A stretch of DNA of 64,000 nucleotides, taken from Corinectria fuckeliana. Taxonomy: Eukaryota; Ascomycota; Sordariomycetes; Hypocreales; Nectriaceae. This document shows, piece after piece, positions 33,816-45,880 of the stretch; the stretch's first letter is position 1; every line of letters starts with the position of its first letter. The position numbers and the translations under genes are program-made. Location: NCBI GenBank assembly GCA_019137255.1, contig WPDH01000300.1, forward strand, positions 1 through 64,000, read 5' to 3'. Below the pieces are notes generated by a model that was not told the DNA's origin, made no database searches, and saw only the letters and a program-made list of their open reading frames with translations.

Positions 33816-36116
33816 TCAGTTTCGGAACACAGATCCAGGCATTGATGTCTGGCTGCCTGCTGGTCCCACACCCGCCCCAGGTCTGGTCCTAGGTCCCCCG
33901 TTAGGCTGAGTTCCTTGTCCAGTTTGGAAGCCTTGTCTAGGTTGAAGGTTTTGTCTAGGCTGGAGGCCTTGTCCAGGCTGGAGGTTTTGCCCGACCTGAA
34001 AGTTCCGTCCCTGCTGGAAGCCTTGTCCTGGTCGGAAACCTGGTACTGGTTGGAAGCCTTGCCCGAGTTGAAAGCCCTGCCTAGATTGGAAGCCTGTCCC
34101 GGGTTGGAAGCCTGTCCCAGTTGGAAATCCTTGTCCAGGTGGAAAGCCTTGTCCGGGCTGCGAGACATATCTGGGTTGGAAGTCTTGTCCACGTTGAAAG
34201 CCTTGATCAGGTTGAGGGTTCTGCCTGGGTTGGAAAATTTGACCTTGGTGAAATCCTGGCATTTGTTGAATGTCTCGTCGAGGCTGGAATCCTTGCCCAG
34301 GTTGGAGGCCGCGTTCAGGTTGGAAAGTTTGTCCTTTCTGGATGGCTTGGCCTTGCTGGAACCCTTGTTGTCCCTCCGCAGAGAACTCAACCCATCCAGA
34401 TCCACGCTTCGACACAGCTTCCACTACACAGGAGAACTTGGCCATGGCCTGCTGAACCAACGTCCACTGGTCCCGATCCGCCTCGGTGCGATCCTCGATC
34501 ATATCCCACCACTTCTCTGGGTCTCCAGCGTAATTCGGCACATTGTCCAGCCACAGGAAGTCGCCGGGGAGAGGTCTTTCGTAGAACTTCGGGGGCTTGG
34601 CTAAGCTCGAGAAGCTCGGGGCGCCGTCCTTGCTGAACTGGAATGTGAGGATGCGACGGCGGTTCGACTCCATGTACGATGGGACAGGATGGTTCTGTCG
34701 AGCCAGCAGAGCGTGCATAGACGGCAGGATTTCTTCTTCTCTGTACTTCATAACCTGCATTGTGGGAGCGGCGAAGACGAGCCACGTTTCGGGCATCGGA
34801 GTCAACTCAGGAGGCGCATTCCCGATGATGGAAAACAGGGGCTTGGTGATCTTGAACCACAACCATGTTCGGGTGTTACCTTTCGCGTCGACCCTATTCA
34901 TGTGTGAGCAAGTTGTGTCCGGCAGGCGCCCTGATGTAGTAGACTTACACATTGGCCTCGTATAGGGCGATGCTCCCTTTCTGGGCGTCAAGCTCCATCA
35001 GCACGTCGCACTCTTCGAAGTACTGCAGCCTCTCTTTCTTTGACATGCTTTCAAAGTATGGCTGGTTATCCGCCTGCTTTTTCATGCGGGGCTGGGGAAT
35101 TTCCTTGAACGACAGCGAGTCTAGTTCGAGCATTCTGTATCCGTTCTGTCGCGATGCTTGCTCGAGACAGGCAAGCAGGCCGAACTGGGGCGTGTGCTTG
35201 GATTGAGTGCCCCCGGGAACGTACACTTGTCCCTCGACTGGAAATCTCATGGTCTGGCTTCGAAATATGGTAGGGAGCGGTGTGAAGGGAAACTCGTTGT
35301 AAACTCCCATATGAGCAAGAAGTCTTTTGCTTGCGGCCTCCCTAGTATCTGTGTCAGTACGTGGCTGTATGTAGATAATGGTTGAGAGGGTGAAACTCAC
35401 ACGTAGAGCCTTCTGCCGGTAAGATGCTCCTCTCTCTTCCTTCTTTCAAGAACAAGGTTTTCACCTCGATCAAGAACATCATCGTGGAGCGGCTCGCGCA
35501 TCATAGACCAGGGACCGTCGAGGTATTCCGAAGTCTCGATAGCAGTCGCGGCCATGTTGGGCTCGAGGTACGGGTTCACGTGCCTTGCAATGTCGGCGAC
35601 CTTTTGCATCCCAGCGACGGTCAGCATGCCGTGCTGAAGGCCCTGAGACTGGAGTCTAGGGTTGTCCTCCAGGGTGTTGGCCATGGCTCTTGCGTACGCC
35701 CGCTCAATCTGGAAGCCCGCGGCGATGCCTTTGCGAGTCTTGTCCGCGATGGTCAGGCGGCTGAGCTCCTCACTCAGTTGAGGCTGGACGTCGGTGCCGT
35801 TCCTTGCTTCGGGAAGCGGTGTAATGGTGGCGTTGGCCAGTTCTTTTGCATTTGCATGGAGGACTTTAGAAGGACTCGTCTCCTAGAGAGTCCCCCCTGG
35901 CGATTCATGAACATAGACAACTCTGCTTGGTTTGTTGTCGCCCTGTTGGGCGCCGGGGGCCGGGCTGTGTGGCCGCTTGCTGTCCCAAACGGTTTGGGAC
36001 ATTGTCGTTGAGGCGGTCTCGCAACAGAAGATGTTGACGTTGATGTTGATGTGTGGGTTGGTGGTGGTTGGTTGGAAACGAGAGGTTTGAAAGGCACCAC
36101 CTACCTGCCTTGGCAT
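33816..36116 (-). CDS. Unrecognised protein with C-terminal Gln/Gly/Phe hexapeptide repeats
   Basis: Best model: exons 36116-36105, 35882-35401, 35341-34949 and 34893-33816, giving 654 residues. Introns 2 and 3 are secure (55-59 bp, GTGAGT and GTAAGT donors, phase 2). The first intron (222 bp) and the start codon are less certain: translation might instead begin at the ATG in exon 2 that starts MANTLEDNPRL, or in an exon I missed. Residues up to about 465 look like a globular domain (for example DAKGNTRTWLWFKITKPLF and PGDFLWLDNVPNYAGDPEKW), but I do not recognise a family. From about 467 to 627 the protein is an imperfect tandem repeat with the consensus GFQPGQ, 18 bp at DNA level. No membrane segment is seen, and no signal peptide with this start. 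Function is unknown. Confidence 0.7.
33900..34380 (-). repeat. 18-bp-periodic coding repeat (about 26 units)
   Basis: On the plus strand, units close to CTTGTCCAGGCTGGAAGG recur about every 18 bases. On the coding strand they read GFQPGQ with frequent substitutions (for example GFHQGQ, NLQPRQ). Because the period is a multiple of three, stop codons are absent from several other frames too, producing long false open frames on both strands. Confidence 0.9.
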
Positions 36117-39100
36117 GTTGTACGCAAACACGGCCGTGCAAACTTTGTTTCTGGTTTGAAATTTTGATTGAACAGGTAGGTCGAGAGGGGTTCCTTTGAC
36201 AAACTCCACGTTGCTGTTTGTAGATGATGCGAACACCTTCACTCTTGCCTCAGATTGACAAACGCGGTTGGACGACAACACCCACAACAGCACCACAACA
36301 GAGCAGCGATACAACAATAGCGCCACTGCAGTAACTTGCACCAGCCTAGCTTACTGTTTTCAGGATTCAACCACTTGGGCTCCTTGAAAATGGGTGACTT
36401 CTAATTACATTATTGAATCCATTGAGGTGATAGGTTAGTTAAAGAGATCTAGTCATCTGATCACTAATTTGATTGGTCTATGATGCTTCAACGAGTTGAG
36501 CGCTTAATGCATTTCACAACTCAGGAACCTACCTAAGTACCTAGGTAGGTAGGTAGTTATCCGTGCATTATATTGTTCTCCAACACGTCTTTAATGAGCT
36601 GAATCTTAGAGTCGACGACTGCCGCATGGTAATTAGGAGCATTGTCCTTGCAAAGCTCGCGACGTGTCCTGTGTGTTCTCAGCCCGGCGCGCCCGGAGTT
36701 AATTACGTTTGTGCCGACGCAATATATTGCATTGCGCTTCGCTATTCTTAGACCTCGCTGTTATCTCGATTGCATCTAGATTCACTCCTGTGCTCCGAAG
36801 ACAGCAAACACAATCCCCCCGCATCCCCCTGACCATGGTCAACTGTTGGCTTTTAATTATTACTGCCAACAGTTTATTCTGGGACGTTTCGCCCAAAACA
36901 GCCACAACCCCCTTGCTAGTACATATATTAACGGTGTGCGGTGTACACCGGTCCACCGACACTAGGTGCCTAGATAGATAGATCAGTCCGCACAGAGGCC
37001 CGTGATGGCGCTGAGTTGAGTTTTGGGCGCCCCCGGCCTCGGTGTTGGCTGTTTCGACGCCGTCATCGGAGCGGAGTCCTTTTGCCGGTCGTTTCAGCAC
37101 CCGCGAGGCAACAATCAAAGTCGCTCCAGCTAGGAGCTGGGAGTAGTGGAGGATACGGTAGTACTATGACACTCAGTCCGACAGAAATAAAGTCTGGGAG
37201 AAATGCCTTTTGCCGTTGGCATCCACTCATGGTGTCCTTATCCGCCTGGTCCGGTTGATTCCCCGAGAAGTCCCCATTCTCCAGTGCCCTCACTCACTCA
37301 CTTCCATGCTTGCATCGCAAGCGTCTCCACCATGGCAAGCCCGACCATCATTAACGACGACGTGCTATACGTAGGGTGTAGACCCAGAGTCAGGCCCAGA
37401 CCGACGCCGCCAAGAGGCCTGCACATCCCAAAGATTGGTGTTTGCTTTGCCTGTATGTGTGTCTTCTTCTGCCTCGGCGGTTTGTTGTAGAGCATCTTAC
37501 GTGACGAATCCAACCTAGCGGGATCTACCCGTGCGGTCCGCTAACAGTAAATACATAGGTCGATCCAATCGGAATCCCGGCCCCGGCTCCCGCCGATTCC
37601 AAACATGGCCGCCATCTCGACCACCTTTACCATCTCGACGGGTGCCTTGCCTGCGCCATCTTGACTGGGCAAACCCGGCATGAAGATGCAGCGCCGGGCC
37701 GCTCTATTCGTACGACCGTATGTAGCCCCTCGTGCCACCTCCAGAAAGAAAACGCCGGTTCGCCAGCTGAGGCAACCCATCCAACCATCCGAGAACCAAA
37801 GCCAAAACATGCAGAGATTTTCCTCCTCTCTCTTCCACTGAGAGCCGCAGGAAGACTTTGTCCACTGTTCGTCCTCGAATCGCCCCCCGACACACATCGC
37901 CGATTCCCTCCCCCCACTCGTCCGTTGCCCGACGGGTCGTGCTTGTTGGATTTCGTCACGTCCACGTCAGCGCCCACGATGAAACTAGATTTTTTCCTTC
38001 GGGTTCCTCGCAGGAGAACACCCAGCCATGGTCTACCAATCTGCTGCGCCCTCGGGGTCCATTTGCTCGAAGAAGGATCGTCCCTGCCCATCACACATCG
38101 TAGAGGGGCTTGCATGGTGCGTACGTGTCTTCATACGAAGTACACACGCATCTACGTGCCCGTACAAGACGAGGCCTTTTTCCCTCCTTCTCGGGCACTT
38201 CTGCTTATTACTTACTACCTTGTGCTTAAGCTACTATACTACTCTACTACTATACTAGTCCACGGCTACCACCGCCGCGGGTCATTGGGCATCCTCGCCG
38301 ATCAGCGAATAAGCACGTCGGCGGGGCCTTTCAACCTGAGTTTTTCCCTGCAGCCTGTCAATGCAGGCCGATCGCGATACACATCCGTCAAGCCTCTGTT
38401 TGCCTTTTTTAGGCCAGGGGCGTTCTGACTGCGTCGACGGGGTGAGACCTGTTGCTTGGAATCGCTTACTACGTGCAAAGTAGGCACTACGTACTACGTA
38501 GTGGTAGAAGCGAGGTGGACTAGCAGGCGCCGGCTTCCCCAGTCCTCCAGGATTCAAGACCGGGACCAACGCCAACAGAACCAACACCATCGACTCGGGC
38601 CGTATAGGACGACTACGTACGTACCCAGCAAAGGCTCAATCGCCGTCTACGTACTTAGTTACTCCGTAGAATGTCATCAATCATCAAGTGATAAGGCCGT
38701 GCTGAGCGGCCATGATCCAGACCTCGCCGCCGAAAGCCTAAACCGCCTTAGATGTTAGATGGCTGGATGGATGGCGTTCACCAGCGCCAACGTTGTGGAT
38801 GTGTTGCAACTGTTGAGTAGGTCAGTAGTGTAGAGTTTTTTTGCCTTTTTGCCTCCCTCCTCCGATCGTAACCAATTCCGTCCAAAGGTCCCCCACTCAC
38901 AAAGAGGTTCCCGTCTGCTAGCAACCTGGGGATTGGGGATTGAAGGGACGGCCCAGAGAAGCCGGCGCCCGCCCGTCTTGTCGGTGTTCGGGGTAAGGCC
39001 AAAAGCCAAAGACCAAACCCAAAAAACCTCTCGTTGTTCGCCGGTGCGACGTTAAGACTTTCGCCTTAGAAACATCTCACTGCCCACCCCTCCCCCCTTG

Positions 39101-42100
39101 AGAGCAGCCTCGCAGCTCACTTCGCCCGGTTCCGTCGTGGGGCGTCCATGTATGAACAGCCCATCGCTCGGCAAAGACACCTCGAGGTGGATGAATCAAG
39201 AAGACGCCCCAGGTGGACGCCCTAGATAGACGCCCGCCCCTTCGGAGTGAAACGCCCCCAACTCGCCTCCGTGGGGGAAGCCCGACGCCCTATTGTTCCC
39301 CGTCATTGGTCCAGTGTTCACGGCGTCAGAGACACAGAAGGATCCGCCAGAAAGAGGGTCCGTCAGAAGGAAGACCGCCGGGCAGCACCGCAGCACCCGC
39401 AGCGTGCCCCCCTCCCGTCCGCCCCCGTCCGGCCGGGCGGGCTTTGCGCGTCTCCTATGTATGTATTTCCATTTCAGTTGCTCAGCCGCACCACTCAGTT
39501 CACGGAGCGGCGAGATTGGCCGCTCAAGGCAAGAAGACGAGAATACCCAAGTGGTGGTCCCTTGCTCAGTGAGAGGTGTGACGAGATGACTCTGTATTCC
39601 CCCCTCTCGACAGTCCATGTGTGTGAATGCCCCCAAAGACCGCGTCGTTAGAGCCCAAGTTCCCAAAACTCTCCATAATTTCCCCTTCACTGTACAAAGT
39701 ACATTAGCATCTAACCCGTCGTTGAGCTACATGAACCAGTCACAACTTTCTTAGTGAATAACTAATGGATATCACGCCCCAACAAAGGCACATCTTCCAC
39801 TTCACCAACTGTCCACTGTCCGGCTCCCCGGTGTGGGCACACTTTCGACTCGTGCCGGGCTGAGACAGTGCGGGACCTACATCATCACATGAGACAATGC
39901 GACAGCACCCGTAAAAAGAAGCAAGGCGTCATGAAAAGAAACATGCCTTTCGCATCTAACTCTTGAAAACCCGACGGGGCAGCCCATTCCCAACACCCCA
40001 GTTTTAAGGGGGGAAACATCGCAATATGGCAACGGTCGAGCCGGACACCCATCCTAAGTAAGCCTTTAAGCCAGCCTCACGCGCAGTTTCCCTGAGACAA
40101 TACCTTCGTGGCAAGACATGCAACCCCACGGAGCTGAAATGTGAATGTCTCCTTTGCTGTCAGCCTACTCCTCTAATTCGACCGAGAAAATTTTCTAATA
40201 TCTCATGCTCACCGCGCGGGTCTTGAAGTTCATGTGTTCGCAATAGTAACACGAGTCTCGAGACACGAGCCCTTTGCGTGCTGATCCCAGCAGTCAGAAA
40301 AAGCAAAGACAGGCAGCAAGATCCACGAGCACTGACTAGCCCGCTCTATTCGCCAGGTTCTAGATCGTGTAGTACGTACCAGGATCTAGGATGACACCTC
40401 CAGTGCCAGGGACCGCCATCAAGCACCAAGCTTTCAATGCCTGCATTAGGTGACTGTCTTCGCCTCTCTGCTGTCGAGAAAACGCGAGAGGACGGGTCGT
40501 TACTGTATGTCCAACCCTCGGAATAAAGCAACAAAGACAAGTCAACACAAAGCCGAGAAGTGAAATTGGTGGGAGCTGGAAGGGATGTCACCATTCTCGT
40601 GGCACTCGCTTGTCGACGCCATCGCCGCCAATTCAATCGTCCCCCCTCTTGTCGAACCAGGCTGGCTGTACGGTGTTGGGACTTCCGTGCATGGAATATA
40701 ACGTGGCCCGGCTTCGCCACGAGCCAGCCATGTTGGCGGCTCTAGCTCTTGGCCGACGACACTACTTCCATCATCCAAGGTGTTTTCTATTGGGCCGCCC
40801 GAGGCGCACTTGCTGCTGACTGGAATTCCGGAGCTGGTCGCGAACGTCGTGGACTCTTTTCTGTATGGTCAAAGGGGGCATCGTGGCTGACACATCCCGG
40901 GGATACGGCTGCCAGACACACAGCACCTCACGGAACGGTTCGAGACACCAAGTTCCGAGCCTAGGCGAGTGGTGGGTTTCTCGTCTTTCCGCGGCCCAGT
41001 TGCCAATGACGGCACAGGGGAGCGAGGCAATTGTCGCACTTGCGTTGTGCAATTGTACCCGCGAGGTGAGGCAGCGGGAGAGTTGGGCAATGTGATGAAC
41101 CTCGCTTGGTGCCCGGCATGTGTTGTACCTAATTGGCAACTTGGCACTCCGCAATGGGTCGATAGGGAGGGGCTTAAGCCGTAGTTGCGCTGGTTGCCAT
41201 TGGGTCGCTCCAAAGGGAAACAAGAGCATGCCGTCACGGATGCTGAGCTGTACGAAGCAAGAGCCGTTGTTGTTGTTGCATGTGCTGAAGGGTCCGGTTC
41301 TAAGCGGTCCCATACGTCAGGATCTTAGATATCAGACAGATAGGTATCGAATTCGACCCTAGGTGACAGGAAACCGTCCGGCATGGGAGGTGCTGCAGTG
41401 TAGTATCATGTTTCTTTCATCAAGCGTTGAGCAAGTTTCGAGGTAAGGAGGCGTCAAGGCTGGCCATTCGGACCGTGAGCCGTGGATGATGATGGAGGGG
41501 ATGATCCACGTGGTGAAACCAAGCCGAAGCCCAACAAGCCCGGCAGAGCTCCCTCGCCGGTGTTGCAGGGAAGCCGAAGGTCGTCAATGCACAGAGATTA
41601 CCATTGGGGGTGAGCTACTAAACAATCAACCCTTCAGAGTGCCTCGGGAGGGAGAGCAGCGGATATGACGTGGGGCGTGCTGTGTTTCGAAACCATCCGC
41701 GGGTGTCCCGGAGCTGGCCTCCTCTGTATTCGCGAATTTGTGATGGTAGTTACACGACTTGTGAAGAATCCCCCTGGCCTTTGCCGTATGCCGAAGCAAC
41801 GGGAACCGATATGAACCAGGTCTCGCTACCAATAGATGCGTGAGACTTGTCGTGGCAGTGGCTAGCTGTGCTGGAATGGAGACGGGAAAAGATGGAAATT
41901 CTTTTTTACTTCTTCGATCCAGAACATTGATCGTTCGGTGATGTACTCAGCCGAAACAGCTCCAAGAAATGGATCAAACGGAGTCAATGAGGATGTGACA
42001 GCCCGTGTTGGCAAAGAAAGCACAAAAGCCGGATCAGATGCCCCGATCCCGATCGACGTGCCGCGCCATCATGCTTTGCTGTAGCATCGCATCGGACAGG

Positions 42101-44914
42101 CGACGAGGAGTCTCCCCAAGACACGGAACAGCCCGGGCAATTCCTCGCCAGAGCCACTCGACGAGTCGACGAGCCCTTGCCCAGGGATGGCGGCGTTCGA
42201 CGACTGCGATCCCGGGAACGATTATCGTTGGACGCAGCCCTGACCAAGCCGGCTTGCGTCTTTAGGATAGGAAGTTGCAACGAGCGCCTTCAATCTCGTC
42301 AAGTCGTAGGTAGATATTCGTCTCTCTCCCCAAGCAAGGCCCCTCCCGCTGAAACAGCCCACTCGAGTTCCCATCATTGTCGACCAAGCTTTGAGGATCT
42401 GCCGAAACTCCAGTCTCCCGCTGTGTGTGTGTGTCTGGGGATTTTGCTTAGCGCCCCGGACTGGATAAGGACACGCGCTTAGTCTTAGGGTGGTGTTTTT
42501 CTTTTTCTTTTTCCCTTTTCCTTTTTTCTCCGAACGACGGATGACGCCGACGATGACATCGTTCTCGATCGACGGACAGACGGACGACCAGACAGAAAGA
42601 GAAACTACTGGCACGCCACAGCCAGGTTTGTCGCGGGCTTGATCAATGCCACAAGTCGCCCTTGCAAGACAGCGTCGCAGAACAGGATCGCCATGAAGCA
42701 TTGTGGGATGCCCAATCTCCGTCTCCGTCTCCTTCTCCATTTCTATTCCCATGATCCCATCCATGGCCCAATGCGTAGCGTTGCCTGCGAAAATTTTCCC
42801 CGTACGAGTGTCAGTCAGTGTCAGTGTCAGTGTCAGAAGCTTGCCGTGTCTCTTGTGGTTCGCCGGGCGGGCGCGAAGCCCACATTTATTAGCAAACAAG
42901 TCATCAAAGTCAGCAATGCTGCTGATCCTAAACGAAACAGAGATGCGCTGGCAGAAGAGGAGACGATGGGGGCCCGTCTTTAGCATGACGTTGAAATGCT
43001 CGATGGTCCGGGGCAGACCGAGACGTGCCTGAGAACGTGCCTGAAAGCGTGCGTGGTAAGTAGCTGGTAGCGAGGCTCGGGGCCTGTCTGTGCCTGGGAT
43101 CGTGCGGGCTGTTCCTGTTCCTGAGCGTCTGAATCTGGGTCGGCGTGGAAAACGATACCCGCTACACCACCCCCCAGCAACGCCCGCCTTCCAATTCGGG
43201 CAACCCATTCAGAAGATAAGTAACTAGGTCTACTAATAACGTTTATGATGGGGAGAAGGCAGATGCAAACTGGTGGCCGGGAGTTCCTCCCTCCCCAGAG
43301 TTGCAGTGCAGTGGCAGCCGGAGTGCCCAGAGACCAGGGAAGATGTGGGGGGGAGAAGGGCCCTGGCTAACGGCCATTTGTTCCCCTGATGGCATCATGG
43401 CATGTCTTTGGTGGTGCTTGCGGGAATTGTCGTGGGCCCATTTTGCCCATTCGCCCACGGGCGGTGGTGCAATCGCCATGGGTCGTCTGTGTCAGGTGGC
43501 CGAGAGGTAAGTACGACGAATACTCTTCCATTGAGTGCTACCGCGTAGATACTAGGTAGTCTCCAAAATACTTACGTACTGCGTAACGGCGTACCCAGTA
43601 TCTACTACATGGTACTAGTAGTATAAACACGAATACAGTAGAAGGGAGGCGGTTCGCAGGCTCGGATGCGCTGGAGCAAGCATACCTAATCAGGAGCGTG
43701 ACACGTTGGAGTTTTTTCTCTTACTGCAACTACCTCCTTGCAAAACTACGTTTCAAGCCGCCCTCTAGCTCGCATCGCATCAATGGATCGCTTTAGGCCG
43801 TCCATGATCCAGCCGTCGAAGGCTTAATAAATTGGGGACGGGGAGCATGGAGCCAACCTTCCGCCAGCCCTCCTCCAGCCCAGTCCGCACATCTCCACAG
43901 GCCGTGGAACCGCCAGTCCACCACCAGTCCACAACGGAATTTGCGCTTGCTGCCGCTGTTGGGTCTTGTCCTGTCTTGTGTGTGGATACCTGCCTTCCGA
44001 CTCCGGCGGGGGCCAGCCCAGTCACTCCAGTCACTCCAGTCACAGTTGGAGGGTGAGTCCCCGAGTGCCGTCACCCGTTTTCCGAAATATGCCACACCTA
44101 GCTATAATAATGCATGGGTGAAGGGAAGACCAAGTAGTCAGTCATGGGGTGGTTTGGGTGGGCATAGAGCAGGCAATGGAGCGTGCGAGCGCATGAGAGG
44201 CACGATGTTTCGTCTCGAGTGGGTAAAAAAGTCTTTGGCTATAGTATGCTATGCTAATGCTATGCTGTGCTATGCAGTCTTCCGCGGTTCCTGTCCATGT
44301 TGCCCAATCACCCGTGGACAACGGCCCCAAAGCAGCGCAGCATCTCCTCCCAAAGACATGCCTACAGACCGGCTTGCTGTGCCTGGTCATCCCATGCGCC
44401 TTGTTCCCAAGTTCTGTGCAATCCGTGCCGCCCTCAGCGGGTAACAGACGCTGTCGTATCCCAGATATCATGATAATCCCCATTTAGCTCCAATTGCTCC
44501 CGTAATCCATGTCCTGAAATGACATGCGATGTTCAACTCCGACCTGTATTTGGTACAAGACGCCCATTGTGGCTCCCGTATCTCGTCAACCCAAATGAAA
44601 TAAAAAAAACCGCCCAGATGATCCCAAACGAGTCGGCCAAGATAGAGTCGTATTGGAAATAGAAAAACAAACTTTTTTTGATATGCAGTGCTCCGGTGTA
44701 ATGCCCCTCTTGTTACAACAAACAGATTGGTCAAAGGAAATGTGCGTGTGTATTGTGTGGTCGTGGTGTGGTGAGGTGCGAGTGGTGTTCGTGTGATAGT
44801 CGGAATGAGTTGTGAAGTCTTAAAAATCAAGTCGGTCGAGTGTGACGCGGGGTATATGTGTATGTGTGTTGTGTTGTAGTCCGACCGGATATCGATCGGG
44901 TTTGGTACATGGCC
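36117..44914. other. Gene-poor region, 8.8 kb
   Basis: I find no exon chain or family match. The long frames at 37661-38428 (plus) and 42222-43208 (minus) have mixed low-complexity composition and overlap other open frames of similar quality. Features seen are CTACCTAGG-type words (36531-36556), TACGAAGTAC (38134-38143), a run of ACTACGTA words (38480-38500), and a GTCAGT hexamer repeat (about 42811-42839). The part at 36120-36340 is open in frame into the neighbouring gene but lacks an ATG, so it is probably leader. Base composition is like the genic parts, so this is not RIP-degraded DNA. Confidence 0.5.
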
Positions 44915-45376
44915 TTAGTACGACCGCCTTCGCTGCATTCTGACTTGCTCGAACGAAACGGCATAGGCTCGGAGTTCTCGTCTCGTCTTATCCGACAACT
45001 GACCGGATTCGCTGGTCGTTGACGTGCTCTGGATAGAACAGAGACTGCTGTGTGAGCTTGAGGGTGTGAGGACTCGGGTGGAGGTCTGATAGGAGCCAGT
45101 AGGCTTGGATGTTTGATGCTGGAGGGTAGTGGTGCTGTAAGGCTTTGCGTTGGTGAAGTCGTAGGCAGGAGAGAGGAAGAAGCCGGCGTTGGAAGAGGAC
45201 CCAGTTGTCCACGGGTACGAGGGAGGAGTGAAGCCGGGAGAGCTGGCTTGAGAGCTCGGGGTCGACGTCTTCTCAAAGTCGGCTAGCCTGCATGACTCAG
45301 AACAGTAGGCGTCGCTCGCAGTGTGAACCTGCTTGTCACAAGCGAGGCAGAAGGAGTGAGTCCAGAGATCATCCAT
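44915..45376 (-). CDS. Ecl1-like zinc-binding lifespan factor
   Basis: One exon, 153 residues. The N terminus carries four cysteines, C10, C13, C25 and C29, in the pattern CLACDKQ...YCSESCRLADFE, which is the hallmark of the Ecl1/2/3 family (extender of chronological lifespan) of fungi. The rest is serine/threonine-rich and disordered, with a basic end (RMQRRRSY). In fission yeast the Ecl proteins prolong stationary-phase survival, respond to zinc and sulfur or nutrient limitation, and act through the stress-regulated transcription programme; a similar role here is inferred. The start is the first ATG giving the conserved N terminus (MDDLWTHSF); the frame is open 40 codons further upstream, but that part is leader-like. 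It is the only supported gene in about 20 kb. Confidence 0.85.
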   Translation of the reverse strand: MDDLWTHSFCLACDKQVHTASDAYCSESCRLADFEKTSTPSSQASSPGFTPPSYPWTTGSSSNAGFFLSPAYDFTNAKPYSTTTLQHQTSKPTGSYQTSTRVLTPSSSHSSLCSIQSTSTTSESGQLSDKTRRELRAYAVSFEQVRMQRRRSY

Positions 45377-45855
45377 TGCTGTGTTGGGGGGTTGGTTGGT
45401 TGGTTGTTGTTGTTGGTGAAGAAGAGGGAGGAATGTGAGGCAGAGAGGGAGAGATAAGTCTCTTGCGTCTCTTGTAAGAAATCGTGGACCCGGCAAAGCC
45501 AGAAGGAGTAGTTGATCAGGCGGGTGAGTTCGAGGTAGAGTGGTTCGTCTCGTCGGGGGAGTCGAGAAGAGAAGAGATTACAAGTGTAGAGTAGAGTGGC
45601 AGAGCTTGAGACAGTCTCGTATCCAGGCAGGCCAGCAGCTCGAAAAGAGAGAGAGGAAGTTGAAGAGGTAAGAAGGAATCAAGGTGGTGATGGTGGAGAG
45701 GAAGAGGGTGAGGTTCGAGGGCGCGGAGGAGGGTTATGTATATTCTGCTCGCCCACCCAGGCACACAGCCTGGTGGATGATGGGTCGCAAGAACAATCAT
45801 GGCATTGGCTTGTACATTGCCTAAGAAAATGTGCAGGAAGGTACCGCGGTCACCC

Positions 45856-45880
45856 GCGCCCACGCCCACGCCCACGCCCA
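45856..45880 (+). repeat. CGCCCA hexanucleotide repeat
   Basis: About four tandem CGCCCA/ACGCCC units roughly 480-500 bp upstream of the Ecl1-like start codon. Confidence 0.8.

Noticed and set aside
33915..34604. Leu-rich antisense frame opposite the GFQPGQ repeat
   Set aside because: Explained by the stop-free 18-bp periodicity; the minus-strand frame is the one joined to upstream exons by in-phase splices.
36117..36341. Apparent signal-peptide extension of the repeat protein
   Set aside because: The open frame does start with a hydrophobic stretch, but its first codon is GTG, an in-frame stop lies four codons upstream and no ATG exists before the one at 36116. A spliced upstream exon cannot be excluded, so secretion is not claimed.
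37661..38428. 255-codon open frame on the plus strand
   Set aside because: No domain, low-complexity stretches, and equally open minus-strand frames across the same DNA.
42222..43208. 328-codon open frame on the minus strand
   Set aside because: Composition is a patchwork (Leu-Thr repeat from GTCAGT units, Lys run, Arg-rich parts), no family is recognisable, and overlapping frames on the other strand are similarly open.
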